From NCBI GenBank assembly GCA_023374025.1, contig SIJG01000003.1, positions 186,001 to 250,000 of the forward strand: DNA of 64,000 nt. The letters are read 5' to 3'. A program made the translations under genes and the position numbers. Source of the DNA: Heterodera schachtii (taxonomy: Eukaryota; Nematoda; Chromadorea; Rhabditida; Heteroderidae). Shown here in pieces: positions 1 to 10,390 of the stretch (the stretch's first letter is position 1; each line of letters begins with the position of its first letter). The notes beneath the pieces are model-generated. The model did no database searches, had not been told where the DNA came from, and worked only from the letters and a program-made list of their open reading frames with translations.

Positions 1-30
1 ATTAATTGTTACCGGATGCATTTAACTTAC

Positions 31-1326
31 CATCACTCTCTTTTCTGCAAGACGCCAAGACGGTTTCACTGCTTTCATCCTGCTCAATGTTATGCATTGC
101 TTCTAACTCGCGAGAGGAAATGTCGCGAAAGGGACGAACGATTTGGATAGGTTTGAAGCGATCATCCAACATTGAAGCCATATGTGACAGGGAAGCAACT
201 GGAAATGTGTTAAAATGATGTCATTGTGCTATTAGTAATAAGAAAAATAGGCACCTCTACCAAAACAGAGGGCATTAAGTACGTCATTAGCTAACTCATC
301 GGCAGTGTCTGGCAACAAAACTGTAGAGCAATGGAACTCCATTTCGGAAAGACTGAAATAAATGTTTTAATTATTTGTGTCCGATTTTTATTACCAATAT
401 ATCAGTTTCGTACGAAGTAGTCGTTTGAACTCATTCCGAACAGAATTTGATAGACACAACGCAAATAACTCATTGTATCGCAGCAGTGAATTTCTTATCA
501 TTTCCTTAACAATTTGTTTAGTTGTTTTATCATATTAATATTTTTTGAAGCAACGGATTTAATAAAAACCTGGTCTTTGTTTCTGAAGTCTTCATTGAGG
601 ATAGCCGATTCATGTGTAAAATGCCAAATCCAATTATTTGGTAAAGTTTGTGATAACAATCGACAATTTTCGGCGTCTTGAGTCAAATTAAACAATGAAA
701 CGGCATTTGAAAGGTACAAAATCTTAAGTTAACTACCTATTTTGAATTTTAAAAGGGCTTTTACCTGTGCTTTCAACCGTAGTCTTTTGTGTACATTTTG
801 GTCAGTTGTTGCCTCACGTACCAACCGAAGCAATTGAAGCGATTTAATATCATTTGAATAACAAACAATTAAAACATCACGCTAAAATTTGAATAAGGAG
901 TAAAAAACGGCACTAATATTGTAATCGATGATTTATTGAATAGTATTAAAAACCAAAGGGGTAATCTTTTCAGTTTGCAAATTTTTTTTGTGATACATAA
1001 TAAGTCGTGAAACTTTGCTCCCGTGGGTTTTCCGGGTCGTGATTACGCATCTGACACCCATTTTGACTAATTCCTAATCCCTAACCCGACCAAAAGGTTC
1101 CTCCTTTGGTTTCTAATAAAATTCAAAAAATCGATTTGCTAATGCCCAAAATTCGACTTACCCTTTGTTGGTCTTTAAACACGCGATTTTTGCCAAGACA
1201 AAAAGCAAATTTCTGTCTGATCATTTTCGAAAAACATTGTAGACAATACCCTGCAACTTTTGTATTTTCCAATTGAAAAAAGCTACCATCTCCATTAGAA
1301 CATTTCAAACACTGAGTGGTTGGCAT
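31..1326 (-). CDS. CTU2: CTU2 (cytoplasmic tRNA 2-thiolation protein 2), 3' end outside window
   Basis: Exons by splice phase (minus): 1326-1162, 881-765, 722-570, 504-395, 352-255, 198-31; the last donor is at 30, so the gene continues past the left edge. Family role: CTU1-CTU2 makes the 2-thio group of wobble uridine in Lys, Glu and Gln tRNAs in the cytosol, with URM1 as sulfur carrier. Visible evidence: the N-terminal zinc-type pattern CLKC...YCLQC followed by KFAFCLGKNR, a central LANDVLNALCFGRG segment and the RPFRDISSRELEAM segment, all in CTU2 order. The start is the Met just before CLKC; an upstream in-frame extension is not needed. The stretch where relatives carry SGGPSS reads VCYSNDIKS, so the PP-loop-like motif is eroded. 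Intron 1 contains a repeat fragment. The exon set is certain; the missing end is not visible. Confidence 0.9.
1013..1090. repeat. diverged copy of the 9.7 kb palindromic repeat, inside CTU2 intron 1
   Basis: The stretch around 1020-1070 repeats the order of words seen in the element at 9664-10131 (a G-rich GGGTTTTC step, then GGGTCG, TGAT-ACG and a CCATTT word). It lies in the 280-nt first intron of CTU2. Similarity is by eye and partial. Confidence 0.5.
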
Positions 1327-1475
1327 TCTTTTGAGTCTAAAAATTAGTGGCAAACAAATTAAAACAAATGCAGTACAACCGGAATTTCTGCTTTTTTTAA
1401 TTGACAATTAATGTTTTTCTTATAAGATTCATTACCTAACTGCCTTTATTTTAAAGTCTAAATGGTCTGTTTAAT
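1327..1475. promoter_or_regulatory. divergent promoter between CTU2 and CCM3
   Basis: Only 149 bp separate the two start codons, which point away from each other, so both promoters and both 5' leaders must lie here or overlap. The stretch is AT-rich; I see no clear TATA box or other named site. Inference from gene layout. Confidence 0.5.
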
Positions 1476-2563
1476 ATGTCAATGAGCAACAACGACATCA
1501 TTTTTGGAAATGAGGAAGGCGTTAATTATTTGGCGCCATGGACATATTCCTGTCTCATCAAAACATCGATAGATCGGTTGAAAACTGCTTTATCTGAGGT
1601 TAAAAAGTACATACAAATGTTGTTCATAATAAAAATTTACCAATAATAGAATCGTGAAGCCATACATGCTTTAAATGTGAGTTAATTCTTGGTTGAATAG
1701 GATCTTTAACTGATTTCTTTATATTCTACCACTTAAGCATTTACAAGAAGTCTTTCGTCAAATTGACCGTGCTTCTCCCTCCTTTCTTTATGATTTCACA
1801 AAACTTTTGCTGGTCGAGTCGGGCGTTGCGGGAACTAATGTGCAGGAATCGTACCTTCGAATGCATGCAAACGCGGCCACAGAAGAGCTGGAACTGCCAC
1901 AATTTGCACACATTGCAGAATTTCAATATTTGTCAATGAGGTTTTTGTAAAAATATAAAGCCTTTATTGTTCATTTTAATTCAGAGCTGTTTCACTGTGC
2001 AAGGTGCTTGCCAGAATTCCGGACGAAATGACTGATAGGTTTTAACTTAATTCAAGTCCTGAATTTTGTCGGGACCCTGCCCTAATTTCTCAAATTTACA
2101 AGCTCCTTTTCGAAATTATGGCTTTATAATTTATTTACAAATAGTAATTTTTTATGTCTTTTCAGAAGGCCATTTCTGGAGACCATCAAAGAGATTGCTT
2201 CGTCCATTAAGCAATTGTTGGACACGACAAACGCGATCATTGCTCTTGTGCCTCGCTGCTACCAACCTCGTCAGATTAATTTAACTCCTTTTTTTCTTAT
2301 TTTTAAAATTGTTTTTAGTTGTTGAGAAACGTAAGAGGGAATTTGTACAAGTTAGCAAAAGGTTCAGCAGCACATTGAAGGATTATTTTAAGCACCAAGA
2401 GCCCAACCAGGTCAGATTTTCAGTCGAAGAATAATAATGGCACATTTAAAAACGAACAAAGCAGCCCCGTTTTGTTTGATAGGTATTCGTTGCTGCTAAT
2501 CACCTTATATGGCAAACCATGAAGCTGTTCATGTCAATCCGTGATCGTATTCATTTGGCTTAA
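1476..2563 (+). CDS. ccm-3: CCM3 / PDCD10 homologue
   Basis: Seven exons in consistent phase: 1476-1598, 1650-1676, 1738-1940, 1985-2038, 2166-2269, 2319-2410, 2483-2563; about 227 aa (human protein about 212). CCM3 is a scaffold that binds GCKIII kinases and the STRIPAK complex and, in the worm, controls excretory canal growth and germline cytokinesis (family knowledge). Visible matches are the family signatures ARIPDEMTDR, then FLETIKEIASSIKQLLDT, then EFVQVSKRFSSTLKDYFK, and the last helix VFVAANHLIWQT. The N-terminal dimerisation half is more diverged, as usual. A second Met two codons on (1482) could also be used. The gene is divergent to CTU2 with 149 bp between starts. Confidence 0.93.
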
Positions 2564-2920
2564 TTTGGTTCATTTATCTATTTGTTGGTTGTACACTTAA
2601 TTGTTTGGGTATTTAAACTTCGAATCGAAATGTTAGCTGAATTTTAGTGCGAGTTGGGTTTTGTTTTTCGCTTTGAAATATTTTCCATTGTTTTCTAATT
2701 CATTCAAAGTTTGACTTGTCTGAGTTTACCTCATCTCTCCCTTTCTCTTTCCTTCACCTGAAGTGATCTTTTTCTTGCAATGTGTGCTTTTGTTTTTTGA
2801 TAAAAAATGACCTATCCCTGTGAAAGACTGAATTCCATTGGTTTTCACTGACCATTAATTTTATGTATTTTTCGTTTTACATTTTTTCAACTTTAATTTA
2901 AAGCTAATAAAAAAGTGAAA

Positions 2921-3551
2921 ATGGTCGAAGGTGGTGTTATCACATTACACACGCGCAAAGTGCTCAACAATCGACTTCTTTTCCGTAAACAGATGGTAAG
3001 TCGTGCACTGCCAGACTTATGAACCCATAATAACATTAATCGTGTTAACCAATAATTTTATGGTCTTTTGATCATAGAATAATTTGATTTCAGCATGGTG
3101 ACCACAAAAGCCTGATGTAATTTCATGGTCTCATTCAACTCTCAGGTTGTTGACATTCTCCATCCGAATCGCGCTTCTGTGCCCAAATCCGAGGTGCGTG
3201 AGAGGCTGGCCAAGTTGTACAAGACGACCCAAGATGTTGTGGTTGCGTACGGTTTCCGGTGTCAATTTGGAGGAGGTCGCAGCACAGGGTTTGCAAATGT
3301 CTACGACTCACTCGACTACGCCAAGCGCTTTGAGGCCAAATATCGCTTGTTGAGGGTCCGTTATTTTTTCCAATGCCTTTGGGCAACAAACTCGCCGTTT
3401 TACTGTTCTACACTAGTATTGTTTTCCACTTTAGCAAGGCGTTGGTCAGAAAGTCGAGAAGGGAGGACGAAAGCAACGCAAGGAGCGAAAGAACCGCCAG
3501 AAGAAAGTTCGTGGTGTTAAGAAAGTGAAGGTTCAAGCGGGCAAAAAGTGA
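2921..3551 (+). CDS. rps-24: 40S ribosomal protein S24 (eS24)
   Basis: Three exons, 2921-2995, 3146-3355 and 3435-3551, encode 133 aa, the normal length. eS24 is a component of the small ribosomal subunit needed for early 18S rRNA processing. Family-specific runs are plain: TIRTRK-like start, [44 protein letters not shown] and the basic tail [16 protein letters not shown]. All splice junctions are phase 0 with GT-AG. CT-rich sequence (2700-2760) lies upstream. Confidence 0.97.
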
Positions 3552-3988
3552 GCAAACGGAGAAATGACAAAGAAACGAGGGATGGAGACGATGTTTGGTG
3601 TTGTTGAAATTGCGGCCGAGAGGCTTCTATTGTTATTCTTCACTCGTTGAAAAAATGAAGAACAATTCACTGGTTTTCATAACGTACAGCCCAACTAACA
3701 CTAAGGATTAGGGTTCGTATTAAATTTTAAAAGGGTGCGTACCAAATGATAGTATCACGCCAATTACACTAGGAAGGAGGGTTCTGTTACTTTAGTTACA
3801 ATTTGGCTATTATTTTCCAGTATGATTTGGCCTAATACGTATTTGATTGTCCTTACTTTTGCTAGACTTCGGCCTAGGCCTCAGTTATAAAAGATTTGTT
3901 TATGTACTTTAGTAAATGTACGACTCCGCCTTCCGGAAACTATAGAATTTTTGTTTAATAAATTATGCAAAATGTTAATTCCTAAATT

Positions 3989-4110
3989 GGTAATACTGGA
4001 GAATCTGGGCTCCACCCAAAAAAATTTTGTTTTTCTGTTATGAAAAGACCAACCCGGGGGTTTTCGGGGCTTCTGATCACGAATATGATATCAGATTTGC
4101 AAAAATCATT
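3989..4110 (+). repeat. copy of the palindromic repeat arm
   Basis: Begins GGTAATACTGG and continues through a poly-A/T step, GACC, GGGGGTTTTC, then CTGATCACGAATATGA, the same order as the left arm of the element at 9664. A direct repeat of about 18 bp (AAATGT-AATTCCTAAATT, with one T/C change) occurs at about 3970 and again at about 4256, so the inserted unit may run 3989-4255. Confidence 0.6.
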
Positions 4111-5900
4111 GATTCAATTCATTGATTTTGAAAATCAAAGATTTTTGAAATTTTGTCATTATGGTCAAATGTTGCACCCTTTTTCGGATGAAGCAACCAT
4201 ATATAAGCAGCACTTTTTACTAGCCAATGAGATGATCATAGAACAATCACAAAAAATGTCAATTCCTAAATTTCAGAAATTACTCGGTAGTGAGAAAATT
4301 TCTCAATAATTCGCATTCCGTCGCTTTTTTATGGCCTTTGCCTTAGGAACACTCCCACCTCCCTCTTTGTTCATAAGTACACTCACAAAACCATTGGCTT
4401 TTTTTATTTTATTGTTTTAAGAAAAGAAAATGGAGTAATCGTAATCACACCAAAATAAAAAAAAATAAATTTGTCTAAAAAACGGTGTTTTACAAGTGAC
4501 GTTATTGTTTAATATTCTGAATGCTCTCTATCCTTTTAGAGCGGCCAAGCGAAAAATTGGGGGAAGGAGAAGCACTTAAATGACCGGCATTTGTTTCCGG
4601 CATCACTTTTGGTAGAATCGCAGAATGCGTTTGGATAAAAACAACGCAATTTCATTCATAGGACTTCCTGAGGAAATTGAAAAATATTTTCATTTGAATA
4701 GCAATTAATAGGCTTATTTCCCTAGGATAAAAAAAATTAAAAATTTTAAATAATTAATTCAAATGAAATGCTTCCATACGATGTTTAATCTCCCCAAACG
4801 CTATTCTCACAGCTCAATGCAACAAATTCAAAATTAAAAGCGTTAAAACATATTAAAAGAAGGACCTCCGACACCTTCGGTGATTGTCGAGAATGGGCAT
4901 AAAGAAGCTGGGGGTTCGGGGTCGGTTTTTGACCAACACCAAAAAAAGTTATAAAAAGGCTAATTCTTATGTAAATACAGTGTTGAATTAGAATTAATTT
5001 TAATTAATATTAATAATATTCTAAGAATTTTCAAGGTGTGATTAAGTCATTTAAAATTTAGATAATAAAATGGTAATAAAAGGCTATTAAAGTTTTTAGA
5101 TAATTGTTTTTTTAATGTTTTTTTTGTCTTAACTGATTCTCCTGCAGAAAACGAACGAAAGGTCCTTTCTTAGTCTGACATGAGACGAAAAAGGCATTCC
5201 TTTGCCAATTGAATTAAAAATGAATGCCAACTTAAGCCAATTGTGTTCATTTATTTGGCTTCACTTATCGCTGTTTATGTCACTCAATTAAATAAAAATA
5301 GAATTGCCCGACGATTACATCACAAAAGAAAAAAGGAAAAAATGAATGAAAAACATTCGTTTTTTGTTATGAAGTCTCAGAAATAAATTTTTAATGAGGA
5401 AGTTTAAAGATATTTTGTGGGAACATTTAAAGGTCACCTCAAAATAGACATCACTTTGAGCAAAAGGAGCACAAAGGCAATTCCATTTCATTCCCACACT
5501 TTTGCATTGGCATTTAAATTTTAATGCCGCGTGGCCAAATACAAAAATCATTGACTTTAATAGCTTATTCATTATTCGTGGGAATCATGTACAGAAAAGC
5601 CACAAAATGTTATTCATATGGTACGGGAAATAATAACAAGAACAGAGAACCAAGGCAAAACGAGAGAATACCATAGAATTGGATGTGGAAATGCCAAGGA
5701 AAGGAGCCAATGTCATGGAAAGGGTGGAATGCCATGGAAGGGGGTGCCATAAAATGAAGAAATGCCGAGGAAAGGGGTGGAATCATTGTGTTTTAGCAAA
5801 AACAATGCCTATTTTTAGTAATTTTTTAATTCCCTTGACTTCAACGGACAAATAAAATATAAATTCGCCTTTTTTTGGCCAAAGACTTAAAGCAACAAAA
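4111..5900. other. AT-rich stretch within the 3.5-7 kb spacer
   Basis: No exon structure seen. A short word pair GGGGGTTCGGGGTCGG near 4911 weakly resembles the G-rich step of the palindromic repeat. Confidence 0.3.
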
Positions 5901-7061
5901 AATATTTGGATTAGTAATTGTTTTTTGAGTTGTCTTTTTGTGAATGTTCAACGACATTTACTGCCTCTTTCTGCTTCTTCTGATTGGTATTCGTTCGTTT
6001 GGTTATTTTTCGTCATTCGCCACTTTTACTTCCCTTTGCGTTGCTCAAAAATCGTACGTATTCATTCATCCATCGTATTTATTTTATGATATGACGCGAA
6101 GAGGAAAAGAAAACCGAATAATTGCGTGAATGCGTAAATTAAAAGAGACGAAAAGACAATTTAATAATTTAATTAGCGAATGAATGGAGGGAAAGGTGGG
6201 GGGTACTTAAGGGAAAGCAATTGTGCAGAAAGGGCATGGCATTAATGACCCGTTAAATACCTAATTAGCATTTCAATTTGTTGTCCATTGGTCCTTCCGA
6301 TGCGCAATGCCTTCCCCCGTTTTTTTGTCAGCTTTTTCTTTGGTTCTTCTGCTGTGATGCCTTTTTTCTGCCTTCATCCGCTTCATCTCATCTCCGTCAA
6401 CATTCCTCCCGCCCTTCCCCCCCCCCCTCCCCCATTTTCCCCCGCCCCAATTTCCCTTCCAAACTCCTCCCCCCCCCCCCCAGCGGGTGGGCGTGTCCTT
6501 CCCCCTCCCAGCAGAAGTGCCATAATGCTCCGTCCCCTCCCCCCCCCCCCCCCTCCCTTCCCACGCAACAGTGTCCAACCCCGCGGGGCGGGTGAAGGAA
6601 GGCACATGTATTTATTTATTCAATTTAACTTCCGCCACGCACCTTTGCGCCGCCATTTTCCAAATCCGTACCAAAGAGGAGATGTGCCAATGCTTCACCT
6701 CCCCCCCCCCCTCCAATTTATTTCCTTATTTATTTCGGAATGCCATCGTCCAAATCCTTTAATCCTTTTAACATTTCCATGCTACTAATTCTCTGATTTT
6801 GTGCTGATTAACTCATTCTGATTCGTCACTTTTCCCTTTTAGAATCCCCCCCCCCAATTTTTTTCTTCAAAATGGCCCTTTCTTCCGTTTGGCCAATTCG
6901 AGCCGTGCTGCTCCTCCTTCAATTACTCCTTCATAATGTTTGGCTCCCGAGTTGTTGGACCAGCACATTCAAATGGACGACAAAAAACGGACAGAAAACA
7001 AACGGTCCGATGGCGGGGAAAGCCCGTCGGCAATTGGTCAAATGAGTGCCACCACCAGTCA

Positions 7062-8984
7062 ATGGGAACGAATTGCTCACAAATTGTTCTGTTTATGGTC
7101 AGCGCCATAGCTTTAATCAGCATAAATGGCGGAACGATGGCCCAAAACACCGGTAAAACGGGGGAGGGCACGGCCAAGCCAACTTTGACGAATGAATCGA
7201 CCTTCAGGCAAATGCTATTCCTTCTCGCCCGGCCTGACCATCCCCGGGGCGGACTATCGGCGCGACTTAGGACTTTCGCGCAGAGAATGTGCCGAAGTGT
7301 GCAAAAGGTAAATGCCGTTTCGTTCTGTCGGGAATGCTTTGACTTTGCTGCTTCAGCGATTTGTGCTGCATGGCATTCGAATGGCGTCGCAACGGCGGAC
7401 AGTGCACTTTGAAGAGCAGGTCATTGAACGGAACGGTGACAGCGGCAACAAAATTGGAGGACAATGGCGGAGAGGAGCAGAAGCACAACACGGAGCAGGA
7501 CAAGGACCAAAAGGATGAAACCAATGGCGGAGGGGAAACCGACGCGACTTTCTTCGCACTTTGCTTAGATTACGGTGGGCCCTTTTTTGTAAGCGGAAGA
7601 CAAAAAGCATTGGAGAGGGGGGGGGAGTCATAATTCAGCGAAAGGCACAACAGAACAATCAATTAGGCTAATTGGCCAGGGGAAATGCATGTCTGCTGAT
7701 GTCTGATGACAACGAGATGAGCACAGAGAGGGGCGGAGAGATCAAAAGTACAAAAACACGCGGAAAATGGCCAATAATTTTAAGTGATGGTCGACTTTTA
7801 TAAAACTTTAATCAGGCCAACAAATTTGGAGATAATGGGAGGAAATCCTCTCAAATGGAAGTGATCTTAGTAATGGCCCGAATTGGGCCGAGTTTTTGCA
7901 ATTGCCCTATAAAAAGAAGTCCAAGTTACTCGATATTTCACTTTCGGACTTTTAAGCCAATTTTCCATTTGTAAATTAAAATTTTTGTATTCCCAACCGT
8001 TTTTGGAAAAATGGAAAAACAAATTCCAGCATAGATTTTGCTGCACATTTAATTGAATAAACATCATTCATTTATCCTTTTGGAATGCGGAAGTTCGTCT
8101 CACGCATTTGCTTCATATCCGTGTAATTGTGCGTCACAATATGCCAAAAAATGAGCGAATAAAAGAGGGCCGGAAGAGGGGCAAAATATTACGCAATTGG
8201 ACGGGACAATCGCGCGACATTTTGGGAGGGAAGGGAATTGAGCGGATGAATTATGTAATAACCCATATTTGGACTTGGAATTTGAATGAGTGAATGGGCC
8301 ATTGATGACGGGGGGGGGGGGTGACGCCCCGGTGAGGGGGCGGGGGGGACACGGGGGGGGGGGGGGCTGATGCCCCGGGGGAGGGGACACCGCGCGAAGG
8401 GAAACACCGGCCAAAGCGAATTCAAAGATTGTTGTTGTTGTTTTACATTTGTTCGTAGGTAGCAGAAAAAGAGCAAATGAACCGCGAAAGGTCATGCCAA
8501 TTCGGGATTAGAGAGAAATGAAAGAGAAAAGTGTCGGACAGCGAATGGAAAACAGCCGAAATTCATAAACAATTTATACTGTCTTAATTATTTTAACTGT
8601 TCACTCTCATTATCTGTCATTAACTTTAGGCGATTCCGACCGCGACCGTTTTTGGGACCACGAATTGTTCGGCCCGGTGGTCGCTTCAGTGGCGGCAATT
8701 GAGCGCGGCAAATGTGCGGAACTCTGTGACGATTTTACGACGCCCGTCACTGACGGAAAACGCTTTAGGAGAGCGGAAAAAGCGAAATCGGAGAGAAAGG
8801 TGAAAAAAGCAAAATGAAGATGCACTTTTGAACTGTTTCTGTTCAGAAAGGGCCCGCCGTCATTTACAGTTGGCGTTCTCACAATCCTTCGGACGTTGAA
8901 ACGCCTTTGGGCGAATGCCAATGCATCTCAGTGCTGCAGCACATCCGAGTCAGCTTCGGATCGTTTGCCGGCTTCTTGATCTGA
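7062..8984 (+). CDS. secreted PAN/Apple-domain protein
   Basis: Exons 7062-7152, 7208-7307, 7357-7574, 8630-8799 and 8847-8984 keep phase throughout and give about 238 aa. The start MGTNCSQIVLFMVSAIAL is a signal peptide, so the product enters the secretory path. Residues about 30-110 look like a PAN/Apple module: GKCYSFSPG, then REC-AEVCK, DLCCMAFEW, GGQCTLKS and FFALCLD, the usual cysteine frame of this adhesion fold. A second cysteine pair motif, GKCAELCDDF, follows in exon 4. The middle is rich in Glu, Lys, Asp and Gly. Exon 3 to exon 4 spans a long intron of about 1,055 nt whose donor (GTGGGC) is weaker, so that join is the least sure. I cannot name an orthologue; substrate or partner unknown. 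Confidence 0.7.
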
Positions 8985-9663
8985 CCAAATTATTGCAAAT
9001 TTCGACCCAGCAAATATTTATTTAAAAACAAAAGCCAAAACCAATGAATTTAAAAAACGTATCATTATTATCCCCGTTATTTGTTTTATACTAATTAATG
9101 TTAATTTAGCACTAATTACTCGGAGTGCTTATGTCTTGGGAATTTTGAAAAAAGATTACAAATTCCTAAACATTCATAAAATTACATTTTATCTCAAATG
9201 GTACTGTAATTAGCAAATATTTGCCACAGTCAATTAACGTAAATCCAAAAACATAAGCACAAATTGAAGGAGCTTTTTTTGAATTTTCAATTTTATCGGT
9301 TAATTCAATTAAACCCCTGAAAAATCCTTTCGTTACGATCGTTCGCTTTACTACTGTACAATTTGTACAATAAATCCGATCTCTCCATTGGGCAATTAAT
9401 TTCTGTGAAATTAAACGCCAATTAAACAATTAAAATTCAATTTTTTTTTTCTTTTTGTTTTGTTTGGAATAAATTCGAATCATTTGCATTTGCATTTCCT
9501 TTTCCAATTCCATTCTCATCTTTGACATTTACATATTATGAATTTTTTTTTTTTTTTTTTGCTTTCTTTTCCTTTTAGCACTTTCTTTTCACTTTTCGCA
9601 CTCACAAAAAGTGTAATTTGATGAGCTCAACAAATTTCACAATTTCTGAATTTTTCTCTTTTC

Positions 9664-10131
9664 GGTAATACTATAGATGGTACCCCCCCTTTTTGAAGAA
9701 AATTTTTTTTGTTCTGAAAGGTCTTGGAAACATGTTTATGGGGGTTTTCAGGGTCGCTGATCACGAATATGACCTTCATTTGGACCAATTTCGAATCCCG
9801 GACCCAAATTCGAACAAAAAGTCGAAAACTCAAAATTTTCGAAATTCTCACTTTGGTTCCTAAATTGATCAAAACATGCTAAATTTGGTTACAAATCATT
9901 GGAATATCAAAGAATGGTCATTCTGTACAGCTACGAACATAAAAATGAATTTTTAAAATTTTGAGTTTTCGACTTTTTTTTGAATTCGGGTCCGGGATCC
10001 CGAATTGGTTGAAATGGATGCCATATTCGTAATCAGCGACCTCGAAAACCCCCCATAAACATGTTTCCAAGACTTTTCAGAACAAAAAAAAAATTTCTTC
10101 AAAAAGGGGGGGTACCATCTATAGTATTACC
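9664..10131. mobile_element. palindromic MITE-like element with ~175 bp terminal inverted repeats
   Basis: The left end GGTAATACTATAGATGGTAC is mirrored exactly at the right end GTACCATCTATAGTATTACC. The arms stay complementary, with a few mismatches, for about 175 bp on each side (to about 9840 and from about 9955), leaving a loop of about 110 bp. Each arm holds a poly-A/T run, ACATGTTTATGGGGGTTTTC and a TGATCACGAATATGA-like word. There is no open frame for a transposase, so it would be non-autonomous. Flanks are CT-rich and I cannot pick a clean target duplication. Related fragments occur at 3989 and 1013. Confidence 0.85.
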
Positions 10132-10334
10132 TCTTTTTCTTGCCATTTCACACGACTCAATGAAATAATTGAGAATTTATTTATTTTTTCCTTTCTTTAT
10201 ACTTTGTGTTGCATTATTTTTAGTTTGGATTACAACTTTGCATAGTCAAATTACATTAAAAAACATTTCTCGTCATTTTCGTTCGGTCTTTTGGCTTTTT
10301 GGATGAACTGATTTCATGCATTTTTGGTGGTGCA

Positions 10335-10349
10335 TTTTTTGCCGTTTAG
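10335..10349 (+). promoter_or_regulatory. probable trans-splice acceptor of the MFS gene
   Basis: A pyrimidine-rich stretch ending in CCGTTTAG lies 42 nt before the chosen ATG, with no matching upstream coding exon. This fits a spliced-leader acceptor, common in nematodes. Inference. Confidence 0.35.
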
Positions 10350-10390
10350 GTAAAAAGAAATTAGACTTACAAATAGACAATTCTTTCTCA

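Larger units (their letters stand above)
3552..7061. other. non-coding spacer, AT-rich then poly-C-rich
   Basis: No exon set could be supported. 3552-6200 is AT-rich with one repeat copy at 3989. Around 5640-5780 there is a degenerate run of AATGCCA(A/T)GGAA-type words. From 6380 to 6720 there are several poly-C tracts of 8-14 nt. Long open frames at 6273-6788 come from these tracts and lack any coding pattern. Confidence 0.6.

Noticed and set aside
5944..6129. 61-aa frame with a hydrophobic start resembling a secreted peptide
   Set aside because: No splice or neighbour support, and AT-rich sequence gives such frames by chance.
6273..6788. Open frames on both strands around poly-C tracts
   Set aside because: Gly/Arg or Pro/Ser runs dictated by the tracts; no splice-linked partner exon.
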